Origin: Pseudomonas fluorescens
Lineage (GTDB): Bacteria; Pseudomonadota; Gammaproteobacteria; Pseudomonadales; Pseudomonadaceae
Assembly (NCBI RefSeq): GCF_001648775.1
Contig: NZ_LVEJ01000003.1
Coordinates: 462,308-526,307 of the forward strand
Direction of reading: 5' to 3'
DNA: 64,000 bases
Below are positions 1 through 8,598 of this stretch, piece by piece. The position numbers and the translations under genes are program-made. Below the pieces are notes generated by a model. The model was not told where the DNA came from, did not search any database, and saw only the letters and a program-made list of their open reading frames with translations. Position 1 is the first letter of the stretch, and the number at the start of each line of letters is the position of its first letter.

Positions 1-36
1 TGAGGAGCTTGTTTAAAGTTTAAATAAGGATTTAAG

Positions 37-825
37 ATGAATAATGAAGTTGTTGGTCAGCGTTATGTTGGTGCGTGTGTTAAAAGCATTCAGGAATACG
101 ATATTGGTGAGGAACTGGTTATTCGTCCTCGTGCTCTGATAATGCCAGGTGATGACATTGAAGCACCCACCAAAGGTTCCGTAGTGGGTGAGGGTATTAT
201 TTCTTTTAGCGGTGGTCTTTCCGCTGTCAATCGAACTGACGCGCAAAACGCGTTTCTCTATGCATCGCTGGTGGCAAACAAATCTTACCCACTGGAACAC
301 CAGGGCAAAGAATGGTACATGCTGTTTCGCGAAGTCATGACCAACGCGGGCTGGACGCCAATCAGCAAGTTTTACAGTGACCTGCAAGTGAGCGGCACCA
401 GCGTTCGCATGGACAAGCTGGTGTTGGAGATTCTCGGCTCGGTCATCGCCGGCATTGCCGTACCTGGCCCTGCCACGGCGCTGATGCTGAAAGTCGCCGG
501 TGATGCAATTGCCGCTCTGCAGAAACGCGATACCGCGCTGACTGTTTATGAACGCAACGTGCTGCAAAACGGTGTGGGTGGTGTAACGGCGGGCGCCTGT
601 ACCGAAGTGAATGGTACGGCTATTTTTGCCCTCGGTGCAGTTCGCTTTACCCGCAGAAATACGTCTACCAAAGTTCTGTTTGTTGACGTGGATATTCGTA
701 ATGTCGATCTGTACCGCGGCGAAACAGTATTCGAGAAGAATGACACTATCGCTCAGGCTACTCGTGAGATCATTGCGCAGAAGTTAGTGAGTCATATCAC
801 CAAGAAAATCGACTACGACATCTGA
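37..825 (+). CDS. Conserved protein of unknown function, paralog 1 of 3
   Basis: A 262-residue protein that I do not recognise. The ATG follows AAGGAT at a normal distance. There is no signal peptide and no clear membrane segment, apart from a hydrophobic Gly/Ala-rich stretch near residues 132-160. Residues about 58-110 contain SGGL, then AFLYASLVANK, then an aromatic W-Y-F cluster (KEWYMLFREV) and GW. The same pattern recurs in the next two genes. The C-terminal part has ARFT-like beta strands and a VDVDIRNVDLY segment that lines up with FLFVENESLDY in the third gene. The three genes run in the same direction. The window edge lies just upstream, so further family members to the left cannot be excluded. 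The role is unknown. Gene reality is well supported by length, ribosome site and the paralogs. Confidence 0.8.
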   Translation: MNNEVVGQRYVGACVKSIQEYDIGEELVIRPRALIMPGDDIEAPTKGSVVGEGIISFSGGLSAVNRTDAQNAFLYASLVANKSYPLEHQGKEWYMLFREVMTNAGWTPISKFYSDLQVSGTSVRMDKLVLEILGSVIAGIAVPGPATALMLKVAGDAIAALQKRDTALTVYERNVLQNGVGGVTAGACTEVNGTAIFALGAVRFTRRNTSTKVLFVDVDIRNVDLYRGETVFEKNDTIAQATREIIAQKLVSHITKKIDYDI

Positions 826-836
826 TTGATACAGGG

Positions 837-866
837 AAGGGCAGTCGTGTAACGACTGCCCTTTTT
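837..866 (+). terminator. Rho-independent terminator between paralogs 1 and 2
   Basis: GGGCAGTCG (839-847) and CGACTGCCC (853-861) form a perfect 9-bp stem with a 5-nt loop, followed by TTTTT. It starts 11 bases after the first gene stops and 15 bases before the second begins. It could therefore cap the first transcript, or lower expression of the two downstream genes by partial readthrough. Confidence 0.85.
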
Positions 867-881
867 CAGGGAGAGATTGAT

Positions 882-1610
882 ATGGAATCTGATTGTTCGG
901 TGTTGATTGTCGGTGCGGCGATTTTGCTGGTGCCCGATCCAGAGAACCTCGGTGATTATGATGATGTGATCAATAGTGTGTTGTTTGCGCAGTTGGTGGC
1001 AAACAAACAGATAGAACGAGACTCGAGTGTCGACTGGTACGACACTTACACCCAAGTGCTCGACAACTTCTGGCCAAGGTTTTTAAAAACCCGCGAAGAT
1101 GAATATCCAAGGTCGGACCGCGAAGAGTCGGTAGCGACATTAAGTGTGACGGCGATGGCCAACATGGAAGCAGGGCTGGGACGTCTGACTGCCGTGGCCA
1201 TGTCTCGATTAGTCAATGTTCCTGAGTCGAGTCCTGCGATCAATTTGCTGAGTCGGCAGATGCACAAATCAGGCGATTCACTGGCAGAGCGGCCATCCGG
1301 GGCAGGAAGCGATGTGCATATGCTGGTGATCGTGGCGAAAACGCCGGATTCGTTGAGCAGCGTGTACATCAGCTTTCAACACCCACCAGGGTTGAAGCCC
1401 CATCCGTTGGCGCCTTTCTCTCGGGAAACGGATCTGCCGGGTGTCATCACGTTACGTTGTGCGCAGGCGAAGCTCTCTGAAGGACTTTATCGCCTCGCGC
1501 GGGAAGGCGTCGCCATGAAGATCAAGGACCGGATCGCGGCGAACGTCATTGTGGTCACTGAGGCTGTTGAGGCGGGCATTATTGATCCTTCCCGGGAGAC
1601 TCAGCCATGA
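882..1610 (+). CDS. Conserved protein of unknown function, paralog 2 of 3
   Basis: A 242-residue protein with a GGGAGAG ribosome site 7 bases before ATG. It resembles its neighbours distantly: VLFAQLVANK matches AFLYASLVANK in paralog 1, and is followed by DWYDTYTQVLDNFW with the same aromatic spacing. The N-terminus (VLIVGAAILLV) is hydrophobic but lacks a convincing signal-peptide cleavage site. The C-terminal half is more divergent than in the other two. Its stop overlaps the next start as ATGA, so genes 2 and 3 are probably translated together. No known domain was recognised. A structural or complex-forming role alongside the paralogs is only a guess. Confidence 0.75.
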   Translation: MESDCSVLIVGAAILLVPDPENLGDYDDVINSVLFAQLVANKQIERDSSVDWYDTYTQVLDNFWPRFLKTREDEYPRSDREESVATLSVTAMANMEAGLGRLTAVAMSRLVNVPESSPAINLLSRQMHKSGDSLAERPSGAGSDVHMLVIVAKTPDSLSSVYISFQHPPGLKPHPLAPFSRETDLPGVITLRCAQAKLSEGLYRLAREGVAMKIKDRIAANVIVVTEAVEAGIIDPSRETQP

Positions 1611-2248
1611 AAGATCTATTTGCACCTCCAGCGGCGGTGGTGGGCGGCAGTGTCGTTTCTTTTGCTGCGGGTCTGCCGGCGTCGCACCGAGAAGACATCT
1701 ACATGAGTACCGCTTTTGCGCAAAGGGCTACCCGCCTGGCCGTCGCAGACGGATTATCGGAGGATTGGTTCGACTATTACTGCAAGCAGTTGAAGTTTCT
1801 CGGATGGGATGTGCCGAACCCGCAAACGTTCTCGCCCGTAGGCGCCGCTCCCATGAGCACAAAGGCTGTGCAGCGTATTTCGGCGTCTCTGGGAGACGCA
1901 TTTTCCCTGCCCATGAGGCGCGCATTGGCAGAGCTGGAGCGTAATTTACGGGCGCTCGAATTATTCGAGTCCGCCAGCCTCAGCGCCAATGTCGGTTACT
2001 TTCAGATGATCCCTTGCGTGATGAATGGCGCGCACAAGGTCGATATGGGGATCTATCACCGGCAGTTCGAAATCCGCCGAAATGTTTCGCGGTTCCTGTT
2101 CGTTGAAAATGAATCGCTCGATTACCAAAGCATCGAGCAGATGACGTGCATTACCTTCAACACGTTGCATTACGCCGACTTTCGAGAAAAGGTGAAGCAG
2201 TCCGTGCTGTCGCAGTCCTTGAAATACCTGGAGGACCTGGACATCTGA
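1607..2248 (+). CDS. Conserved protein of unknown function, paralog 3 of 3
   Basis: A 213-residue protein starting inside the stop codon of the previous gene (ATGA overlap). It begins with VVSFAAGLPASHRED, comparable to IISFSGGLSAVNRTD in the first gene. DWFDYYCKQLKFLGWDVP then matches EWYMLFREVMTNAGWTP. Its C-terminal FLFVENESLDYQSIEQ and final YLEDLDI correspond to FVDVDIRNVDLY and KKIDYDI in the first gene. It looks like a compact version of the family. It ends 21 bases before the convergent retS stop codon. Function is unknown. Confidence 0.75.
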   Translation: MKDLFAPPAAVVGGSVVSFAAGLPASHREDIYMSTAFAQRATRLAVADGLSEDWFDYYCKQLKFLGWDVPNPQTFSPVGAAPMSTKAVQRISASLGDAFSLPMRRALAELERNLRALELFESASLSANVGYFQMIPCVMNGAHKVDMGIYHRQFEIRRNVSRFLFVENESLDYQSIEQMTCITFNTLHYADFREKVKQSVLSQSLKYLEDLDI

Positions 2249-2269
2249 GCAGGGCGCGGCGAAGCTCGC

Positions 2270-5044
2270 TTAAAAGGTCGACGCCGTCCGGTTCTGCTGA
2301 TCACGCTGGGCCACCCAGTGCTCGATCAACTCGCGCAATTGCGATAGCTCGACGGGTTTGGACATGTGTCCATCCATGCCGGCCTGACGCGCGCGCTCTT
2401 TGTGTTCAGCAAGGATATGCGCGGTCAGGGCAACGATCGGCGTGCGGATACGCTGGTTGCTGACTTCCCAGGCGCGCAGTTGCTGGGTCGCAGAGAAGCC
2501 ATCGAGGATCGGCATTTCGCAGTCCATCAGCACCAGATCGTAACGCTGCGCTTTCATCGCTTGCAGGGCTTCTTCGCCGTTGCTGGCGGTGTCCGGTTGC
2601 AGGTTGAGTTTGCCGAGCATGCCGCGGATCACTTTGGTCGAAATCGTGTTGTCTTCGGCGACCAGGATGCGGAAGTCGCTCGGCACCTTGACGGCGGCGG
2701 CTGTCGGCACGACTTGCGGCTGGAACACCACTTGACCCTTGTTGCGCTGGTTGAGTTCGTCCGCGAGGGTGGTTTTCAGGGTGTAGCCGGCCACCGGTTT
2801 GGCCAGAATGCGTTTGATCCCGGAGTTGCGCGCGATGATCTTGCTCGGCGCGTTGCTGATGCCGGTGAGCATGATCAGCAGAATGTCGTGATTGAGGCTC
2901 GGGTCTTCCTTGATCTTGGCCGCCAGTTGCATGCCGGTCATGCCGGGCATGTTCTGATCGAGCAGCACCACGTCGAAATAATCGCGCAGGTGCGCCTTGG
3001 TGCGCAGCAGGGCCAGCGCTTCCTTGCCCGACGGCACTGCGCTGACGTTCAAGCCCCAGGCGCTGCATTGCTGGACCAGCACTTTGCGGCAAGTGTCGTT
3101 GTCGTCGACCACCAGCACGCGTGCACCTTGCAGCGGGCTGTCGAGGTCGGACGTCGGGTGTTCGAGGCGATCCGGGTCCAGCGGCAAGGTCAGCCACAAC
3201 GTGCTGCCCTGATTGGCGCCGCTCTTGATGCCGAACTCGCCGTGCATCAAACGAATCAGTTGCCGGGCGATGACCAGGCCGAGATTGCCTCCCAGGCGAT
3301 TGGCCGAAAGGAAGTGCTTGCTGTGCAGTTCCGCGTGCATCAACGCATCACGTTCTTCCTGCTCCATCGGTAGACCGCTGTCCTGCACGGCGATGCGCAG
3401 GCGTGGTTTGCTGCTGCGCTCGTCGAGGGCAACGACGATCAGCACTTCACCTTCGTCGGTTTTCTTCAGGGCGTTTTCCAACAGGCTCAGCAAGGTCTGG
3501 CGCAGGCGCGTCGGGTCACCACTGATCACCCGTGGCACTTGCGGCTGGATAAAGCTGATCAGCTCGACGTTCTGTTGTTCAGCCTTGGCCCGGTAGATGC
3601 TCAGGCAGTCGTCGATCAGGGCATTGAGGTCGAATTGCACGTCGTCCAGTTCGATCTGCCCGGATTCGAGCTTGGAGATGTCGAGGATCTCGTTGATCAG
3701 CGTCAGCAGTTCGTTGCCGGCGCTGTGAATGGTCTGCACATAGTCGCGTTGCTTGACCGACAACGGCGTGCCGAGCAGCAGTTCGGTCATGCCCAGCACG
3801 CCGTTCATCGGTGTGCGGATTTCGTGGCTGATCTTGGCGAGGAATTCGGCCTTGGCGTTGATCTCGGCATTGCTCGCGGCCAGATCGCGACTGATGCTGA
3901 AGCGACTTTCGGTGATGCTGCGTTGACGCTCGCCCAAGGCGATGCTCATCAACAGGCCGCTGATACAGATGAACACCATCAGCGTCATGATCAGGCCTTG
4001 CGGTGCGACCAGCGTCAGCCCCAACAGGGCCGGAAGAATGATCAGCGTGCCAATGTTGAACACTACCATCGCGGCAACGAACAGCCGCGCCGGGCGGTAG
4101 CCCTTCTGCCAGTGATAGAACGCGACAAACAACATGCTCAGACCGGCCAGCGCCACCAGTGCGTAGGTGATGATGTTCAGCGGCAGGGTGTTGACGAACA
4201 ACAGCAACAGGCTGCACGTCACGATGAACAGAATGTCGCCCAGCAGCAGTTTGTTCAGCGGGTGCGGGCCGAGCGGGGCGAAGAAGCGCAAGGCAAACAT
4301 CAGCCCGGCCGGGGCGGTGAGCAGCAGTGCCAGATAAGCGCCGGGCGTCTGGATCGCATGCCAGTTCGGCAGCCATGGCCCGGCAAGGTTGAGCAGCAGC
4401 AACAGACTGAGGCCCAACAGGCCTTCGCAAATGGCCAGCCACAGGCTGCTGCGTGAGCGGGAATAGGCGTAACGCACAAGGTTGTGCAGCAGCAGCATGC
4501 CGAGGCAGCCGAACAACAGGCCGAAGATCAACGTCTGGTTATGGTTGGCCGCACTCATCAGCGCCGATTGCAGGGTGACATGCGGGCGCAACTGGTGGTC
4601 GGAAACCATCCGCAGGTAAACGTCGAGGGGCTTGTCGCTCTGGGGCAGCGGCAGCATGAAATCACTGCTCGGTAACGGCCGCTCAGCCTGTGGCTGGTCA
4701 GTGCCGGTGTTGCGCTGCTCGATCAGCTTGTCGCCGTCGAGCACGTAGAGGCTGAGTTGAGACAGGTCGGGGGCGAAGATGCGCAGCACTTGTTCGTGCT
4801 TGCCCGGCGCCAGCCTGAAACGCAGCCACAAGGCGCCATCGGGCTCGGCCGCGGTCAGGCGATCAAGGTCGATGGGGCTGAATTGATTGGTGTAGCGAGC
4901 GGAGCGGATGTCGCTCAATTGCAGATTGCCCTGATCGTCGAGCAATACCGACCAGCCACTGCCTTGCGCGGCTTGGGCCGGGAGCATGCAGAGCAAGGTC
5001 AGCAACGTGACGGTGAAGCTTATGGCAATCCTGAGCCAGCGCAC
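2270..5044 (-). CDS. retS: RetS-type hybrid sensor histidine kinase
   Basis: In P. aeruginosa, RetS is an inner-membrane regulator that binds the kinase GacS and holds back the Gac/Rsm switch to sessile life and type VI secretion. Domain order here: signal/TM segment (residues 5-25), periplasmic 7TMR-DISM extracellular domain (about 26-165), seven membrane helices (about 170-370), HisKA with H407 in SHEIRTPMNG, a degenerate ATPase (DSGLPM and GGNLGLVI in place of normal G boxes), then two receivers with Asp near 696 and 841. The poor ATPase fits a family acting by heterodimer formation. I chose GTG 5044 because AAGGGA lies 7 bases upstream and TATATT (5074-5079) is a plausible -10. The upstream ATG at 5119 would read through a hairpin. 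The purD neighbour matches PAO1. Confidence 0.93.
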   Translation of the reverse strand: MRWLRIAISFTVTLLTLLCMLPAQAAQGSGWSVLLDDQGNLQLSDIRSARYTNQFSPIDLDRLTAAEPDGALWLRFRLAPGKHEQVLRIFAPDLSQLSLYVLDGDKLIEQRNTGTDQPQAERPLPSSDFMLPLPQSDKPLDVYLRMVSDHQLRPHVTLQSALMSAANHNQTLIFGLLFGCLGMLLLHNLVRYAYSRSRSSLWLAICEGLLGLSLLLLLNLAGPWLPNWHAIQTPGAYLALLLTAPAGLMFALRFFAPLGPHPLNKLLLGDILFIVTCSLLLLFVNTLPLNIITYALVALAGLSMLFVAFYHWQKGYRPARLFVAAMVVFNIGTLIILPALLGLTLVAPQGLIMTLMVFICISGLLMSIALGERQRSITESRFSISRDLAASNAEINAKAEFLAKISHEIRTPMNGVLGMTELLLGTPLSVKQRDYVQTIHSAGNELLTLINEILDISKLESGQIELDDVQFDLNALIDDCLSIYRAKAEQQNVELISFIQPQVPRVISGDPTRLRQTLLSLLENALKKTDEGEVLIVVALDERSSKPRLRIAVQDSGLPMEQEERDALMHAELHSKHFLSANRLGGNLGLVIARQLIRLMHGEFGIKSGANQGSTLWLTLPLDPDRLEHPTSDLDSPLQGARVLVVDDNDTCRKVLVQQCSAWGLNVSAVPSGKEALALLRTKAHLRDYFDVVLLDQNMPGMTGMQLAAKIKEDPSLNHDILLIMLTGISNAPSKIIARNSGIKRILAKPVAGYTLKTTLADELNQRNKGQVVFQPQVVPTAAAVKVPSDFRILVAEDNTISTKVIRGMLGKLNLQPDTASNGEEALQAMKAQRYDLVLMDCEMPILDGFSATQQLRAWEVSNQRIRTPIVALTAHILAEHKERARQAGMDGHMSKPVELSQLRELIEHWVAQRDQQNRTASTF

Positions 5045-5100
5045 GGCGAAATCCCTTCGTAGGTTGATGCCAGAATATAACGATGCGCGACGGTGGAACA

Positions 5101-5131
5101 GCCCGGCAAGGAACGGCATTCCTCGCCGGGC
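5101..5131 (-). terminator. Hairpin after purD, probable terminator
   Basis: GCCCGGCAAGGA (5101-5112) pairs with TCCTCGCCGGGC (5120-5131) at 11 of 12 positions around a 7-nt loop. It lies 12 bases past the purD stop and upstream of the retS start. There is no clear U-tract, so termination may be weak. Confidence 0.55.
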
Positions 5132-5143
5132 TTGAACGACAAC

Positions 5144-6439
5144 TTATTCCTGGGTTTCGCCACGCTCACGGGCAATGGCGCGGTAGCCAATGTCGTTGCG
5201 GTAGAAGCAGCCTTCCCAGTCGATGGCCTTGGCCAGCTTGTATGCCTGCTGCTGAGCTTCGCCGACGCTTGCGCCCATCGCCGTGGCGCAGAGTACGCGA
5301 CCACCGGCAGTTACTACGTTGCCATCTTTCAGCGCGGTACCGGCGTGGAAGACTTTGCCTTCCATGCTTGCGGCGGCATCCAGGCCGTTGATCGCGGCGC
5401 CTTTGGCGTAGTCGCCCGGGTAGCCGCCAGCGGCCAGCACGATGCCGACGCTCGGACGTGGATCCCACTGCGCTTCGACCTTGTCCAGCGCTTGCGCCAG
5501 CGCAGCTTCGACCAACAGCACCAGGCTCGATTGCAGACGCAGCATCACCGGCTGGGTTTCCGGATCACCGAAGCGGCAGTTGAACTCGATCACCTTCGGG
5601 TTACCGGCCTTGTCGATCATCAGGCCCGCGTAGAGGAAACCGGTGTAGACGTTGCCTTCTTCAGCCATGCCGCGCACGGTCGGCCAGATCACCAGATCCA
5701 TCACGCGCTGGTGCACGTCAGCGGTAACCACCGGGGCAGGGGAGTAAGCACCCATGCCGCCGGTGTTCGGGCCGCTGTCGCCGTCGCCGACGCGTTTGTG
5801 GTCCTGGCTGGTAGCCATCGGCAGAACGTTTTTGCCGTCGACCATGACGATGAACGAAGCTTCTTCGCCGTCGAGGAATTCCTCGATGACCACGCGCGAA
5901 CCGGCGTCACCGAAAGCATTGCCGGCAAGCATGTCGCGCACGGCGTCTTCGGCTTCAGCCAGGGTCATGGCGACGATCACGCCTTTACCGGCGGCCAGGC
6001 CATCGGCCTTGATCACGATTGGTGCGCCTTTTTCACGCAGATAAGCCAGGGCTGGCTCGATCTCGGTGAAGTTCTGGTAGTCGGCGGTCGGGATCTTGTG
6101 GCGCGCGAGGAAATCCTTGGTGAAGGCCTTCGAGCCTTCCAGCTGCGCGGCACCGGCAGTCGGACCGAAGCAGTCCAGACCACGGGAACGGAACAGATCG
6201 ACGACGCCAGCCACCAGCGGCACTTCCGGACCGACGATGGTCAGGGAAACGTTTTTCTCGGCGAAGTCGGCCAGTTGCTCAAGGGCCAGCACGTCGATGG
6301 CGACGTTCTCGCACTTGGCCTCAATGGCGGTGCCAGCATTGCCCGGTGCAACGAACACCTTCTGCACGCGCGGATCCTGAGCCACTTTCCAGGCCAGGGC
6401 GTGTTCACGGCCACCGCTGCCAATGATCAAAACATTCAT
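5144..6439 (-). CDS. purD: Phosphoribosylamine-glycine ligase
   Basis: This enzyme joins glycine to phosphoribosylamine with ATP, the second step of de novo purine synthesis, in the cytoplasm. The 431-residue length is normal. The N-terminus MNVLIIGSGGREHALAWK is the family signature, followed by the ATP-grasp domain with KADGLAAGKGV and the metal-binding EFNCRFGDPETQ motif near residue 290. It lies downstream of purH on the same strand, separated by a REP doublet, which is the usual purH-purD order. The two may form one operon, with the REP affecting mRNA stability between them. Confidence 0.98.
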   Translation of the reverse strand: MNVLIIGSGGREHALAWKVAQDPRVQKVFVAPGNAGTAIEAKCENVAIDVLALEQLADFAEKNVSLTIVGPEVPLVAGVVDLFRSRGLDCFGPTAGAAQLEGSKAFTKDFLARHKIPTADYQNFTEIEPALAYLREKGAPIVIKADGLAAGKGVIVAMTLAEAEDAVRDMLAGNAFGDAGSRVVIEEFLDGEEASFIVMVDGKNVLPMATSQDHKRVGDGDSGPNTGGMGAYSPAPVVTADVHQRVMDLVIWPTVRGMAEEGNVYTGFLYAGLMIDKAGNPKVIEFNCRFGDPETQPVMLRLQSSLVLLVEAALAQALDKVEAQWDPRPSVGIVLAAGGYPGDYAKGAAINGLDAAASMEGKVFHAGTALKDGNVVTAGGRVLCATAMGASVGEAQQQAYKLAKAIDWEGCFYRNDIGYRAIARERGETQE

Positions 6440-6483
6440 TTCAAAAACCTCAAAATTCTGTCAGGCGCTGCTGTAGCGCTTTA

Positions 6484-6572
6484 TGTGGGAGCGAGCCTGC
6501 TCGCGAAAGCGGTGTGTCAGTCAACGTCAACGTCGCTGGCAGATTGCATTCGCGAGCAGGCTCGCTCCCACA
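6484..6572. repeat. REP doublet between purH and purD
   Basis: Two inverted REP units (GTGGGAGCGAGCCTGCTCGC and its complement) face each other across about 40 bases. This is the typical P. fluorescens REPIN layout. It lies in the purH-purD gap. Confidence 0.9.
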
Positions 6573-6586
6573 TTTGAATCGGTGTA

Positions 6587-8194
6587 TCAGTGACGGAAGT
6601 GGCGCATGCCCGTAAAGACCATGGCGATGCCGGCTTCATCAGCAGCAGCAATCACTTCAGCGTCACGCATCGAGCCACCCGGCTGGATCACCGCAGTGAT
6701 ACCGACCTTGGCTGCGTTATCCAGACCATCACGGAACGGGAAGAACGCATCGGAGGCCATCACCGAACCGGCCACTTGCAGGCCTGCGTGCTCAGCCTTG
6801 ATCGCAGCGATACGCGCCGAGTTTACGCGGCTCATCTGGCCCGCGCCGACACCGATGGTCTGACGGTTCTTGGCGTAGACAATGGCGTTGGACTTAACGT
6901 ACTTGGCGACTTTCCAGGCGAAGATCAGGTCGTGGATTTCCTGTTCGGTCGGGGCACGTTTGGTCACCACTTTCAGGTCATCGGCGCTGATCATGCCGAT
7001 GTCACGGCTCTGCACCAGCAGACCGCCGTTGACACGCTTGTAGTCCCAGGCAGCGGCGCGGTCGGCCGACCACTCGCCGCAGGCCAGCAGGCGCACGTTG
7101 GCTTTCGCAGCCACGATGGCACGGGCTTCTGCGCTGACGCTCGGGGCGATGATCACTTCCACGAACTGACGCTCGACGATCGCCTTGGCGGTCTCAGCAT
7201 CCAGTTCACGGTTGAAAGCGATGATGCCGCCGAATGCCGATTCGGTATCGGTGGCGTAAGCCAGTTCGTAGGCCTGACGGATGCCGCCCTCAGCGTCCGG
7301 GCTCACGGCCACGCCGCATGGGTTGGCGTGTTTGACGATGACGCAGGCTGGCTTGACGAAGCTCTTCACACATTCCAGCGCGGCGTCGGTGTCGGCCACG
7401 TTGTTGTACGACAGCTCTTTGCCTTGCAGTTGGGTGGCGGTGGCGATACCGACTTCGGCAGGCTTGGCCTCCACGTAGAACGCCGCGCTCTGGTGCGGGT
7501 TCTCGCCGTAGCGCATTTCCTGGGCCTTGATGAACTGGCTGTTGAAGGTGCGCGGGAATTCGCTGCGGCCTTCAGTGCTCAGGGTTTCAGTGGCCTGGTT
7601 AACAGTGCCCATGTAGTTGGCGATCATGCCGTCGTAGGCGGCGGTGTGTTCGAAGGCCTTGAGCATCAGGTCGAAACGCTGAGCGTAGGTCAGGCCGCCG
7701 GCCTTTAGGCCCTCCAGCACACTGGCGTAATCGCTGGCATTCACCACGATCGCTACGTCTTTATGGTTTTTCGCTGCCGAACGGACCATGGTCGGGCCGC
7801 CGATGTCGATGTTTTCGATGGCGGTCGGCAGGTCGCAACCTGGCTTGTTGATGGTGGCTTCGAAGGGGTACAGGTTGACCGCGACCAGATCGATCGGCTT
7901 GATGCCATGCTCGTTCATGATCGCGTCGTCGACACCGCGACGACCGAGGATGCCGCCGTGGATTTTCGGGTGCAGGGTTTTCACCCGACCGTCCATCATC
8001 TCGGCGAAACCGGTGTAATCCGCGACTTCCACTGCGGCAACACCGTTGTCGCGCAGCAGCTTGAACGTCCCGCCGGTGGAGAGGATCTCGACGCCCAGAG
8101 CTTCAAGCTCCTTGGCGAACTCGAGGATCCCGGTCTTGTCGGAAACGCTGATCAAGGCGCGGCGGATCGGCAGGCGGGTAGTCTGGTCGGTCAT
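6587..8194 (-). CDS. purH: Bifunctional AICAR formyltransferase / IMP cyclohydrolase
   Basis: PurH carries out the last two steps of IMP synthesis: formyl transfer to AICAR, then ring closure. The protein has 535 residues, as expected. The N-terminal MGS-like cyclohydrolase domain begins [11 protein letters not shown]. The C-terminal transformylase domain carries the KHANPCG catalytic segment and ends [12 protein letters not shown] chose the ATG at 8194 (MTDQTT...) over an in-frame ATG seven codons upstream because GGAAA sits just before it and homologs start there. It follows the fis terminator on the same strand, with purD downstream. Confidence 0.97.
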   Translation of the reverse strand: MTDQTTRLPIRRALISVSDKTGILEFAKELEALGVEILSTGGTFKLLRDNGVAAVEVADYTGFAEMMDGRVKTLHPKIHGGILGRRGVDDAIMNEHGIKPIDLVAVNLYPFEATINKPGCDLPTAIENIDIGGPTMVRSAAKNHKDVAIVVNASDYASVLEGLKAGGLTYAQRFDLMLKAFEHTAAYDGMIANYMGTVNQATETLSTEGRSEFPRTFNSQFIKAQEMRYGENPHQSAAFYVEAKPAEVGIATATQLQGKELSYNNVADTDAALECVKSFVKPACVIVKHANPCGVAVSPDAEGGIRQAYELAYATDTESAFGGIIAFNRELDAETAKAIVERQFVEVIIAPSVSAEARAIVAAKANVRLLACGEWSADRAAAWDYKRVNGGLLVQSRDIGMISADDLKVVTKRAPTEQEIHDLIFAWKVAKYVKSNAIVYAKNRQTIGVGAGQMSRVNSARIAAIKAEHAGLQVAGSVMASDAFFPFRDGLDNAAKVGITAVIQPGGSMRDAEVIAAADEAGIAMVFTGMRHFRH

Positions 8195-8226
8195 CTCAAT
8201 TTCCATCAAAAGCAAAGGAAGTCAGC

Positions 8227-8260
8227 AAAAAAGGCGACCGTTTTTTACGCGGGCGCCTTT
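8227..8260 (-). terminator. Terminator after dusB-fis
   Basis: On the minus strand AAAGGCG and CGCCTTT (8254-8260 and 8230-8236) form a stem, extended by CCG/CGG pairs, and run into TTTTTT. It lies 18 bases after the fis stop and ahead of the purH start. Confidence 0.8.
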
Positions 8261-8277
8261 CTGGTTTGATTGAATGC

Positions 8278-8598
8278 TTACAGCAGATCGTACTGCTTGA
8301 GTTTCTTGCGCAGCGTGCCGCGGTTAAGTCCCAGCAGCTCACTGGCCTTGGTCTGGTTGCCCTTGACGTAGTTCATCACGCTTTCGAGCAGGGGAGCCTC
8401 GACTTCGGAGAGCACCAGGTTGTACACATCCGTGACGGACGCGCCCTCAAGGTGGGCGAAATAATTGTGCAGCGCCTTCTCGACACTCCCGCGAAGGGTC
8501 TGGCCTTCTTCGCTCGGGGTATTGAGGTGCTGTTTCAAATTCACGTTGTCGCTCACGGGTGCTGTTCCACTCACTAAAGTCTCGGTCATCATCGTCAT
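8278..8598 (-). CDS. fis: DNA-binding protein Fis
   Basis: Fis is a small nucleoid protein that bends DNA and tunes stable-RNA and many growth-phase genes. This copy has 106 residues. The C-terminal helix-turn-helix [20 protein letters not shown] is essentially the family signature, and the middle segment carries the dimer helices ([12 protein letters not shown]). The start ATG at 8598 overlaps the dusB stop as ATGA; a longer in-frame reading upstream is only overlap with dusB. The dusB-fis operon is conserved across gamma-proteobacteria, so fis translation is probably coupled to dusB. Confidence 0.97.
   Translation of the reverse strand: MTMMTETLVSGTAPVSDNVNLKQHLNTPSEEGQTLRGSVEKALHNYFAHLEGASVTDVYNLVLSEVEAPLLESVMNYVKGNQTKASELLGLNRGTLRKKLKQYDLL

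Noticed and set aside
5093..6577. A 494-codon open frame antisense to purD
   Set aside because: A shadow of purD that runs out into the REP doublet.
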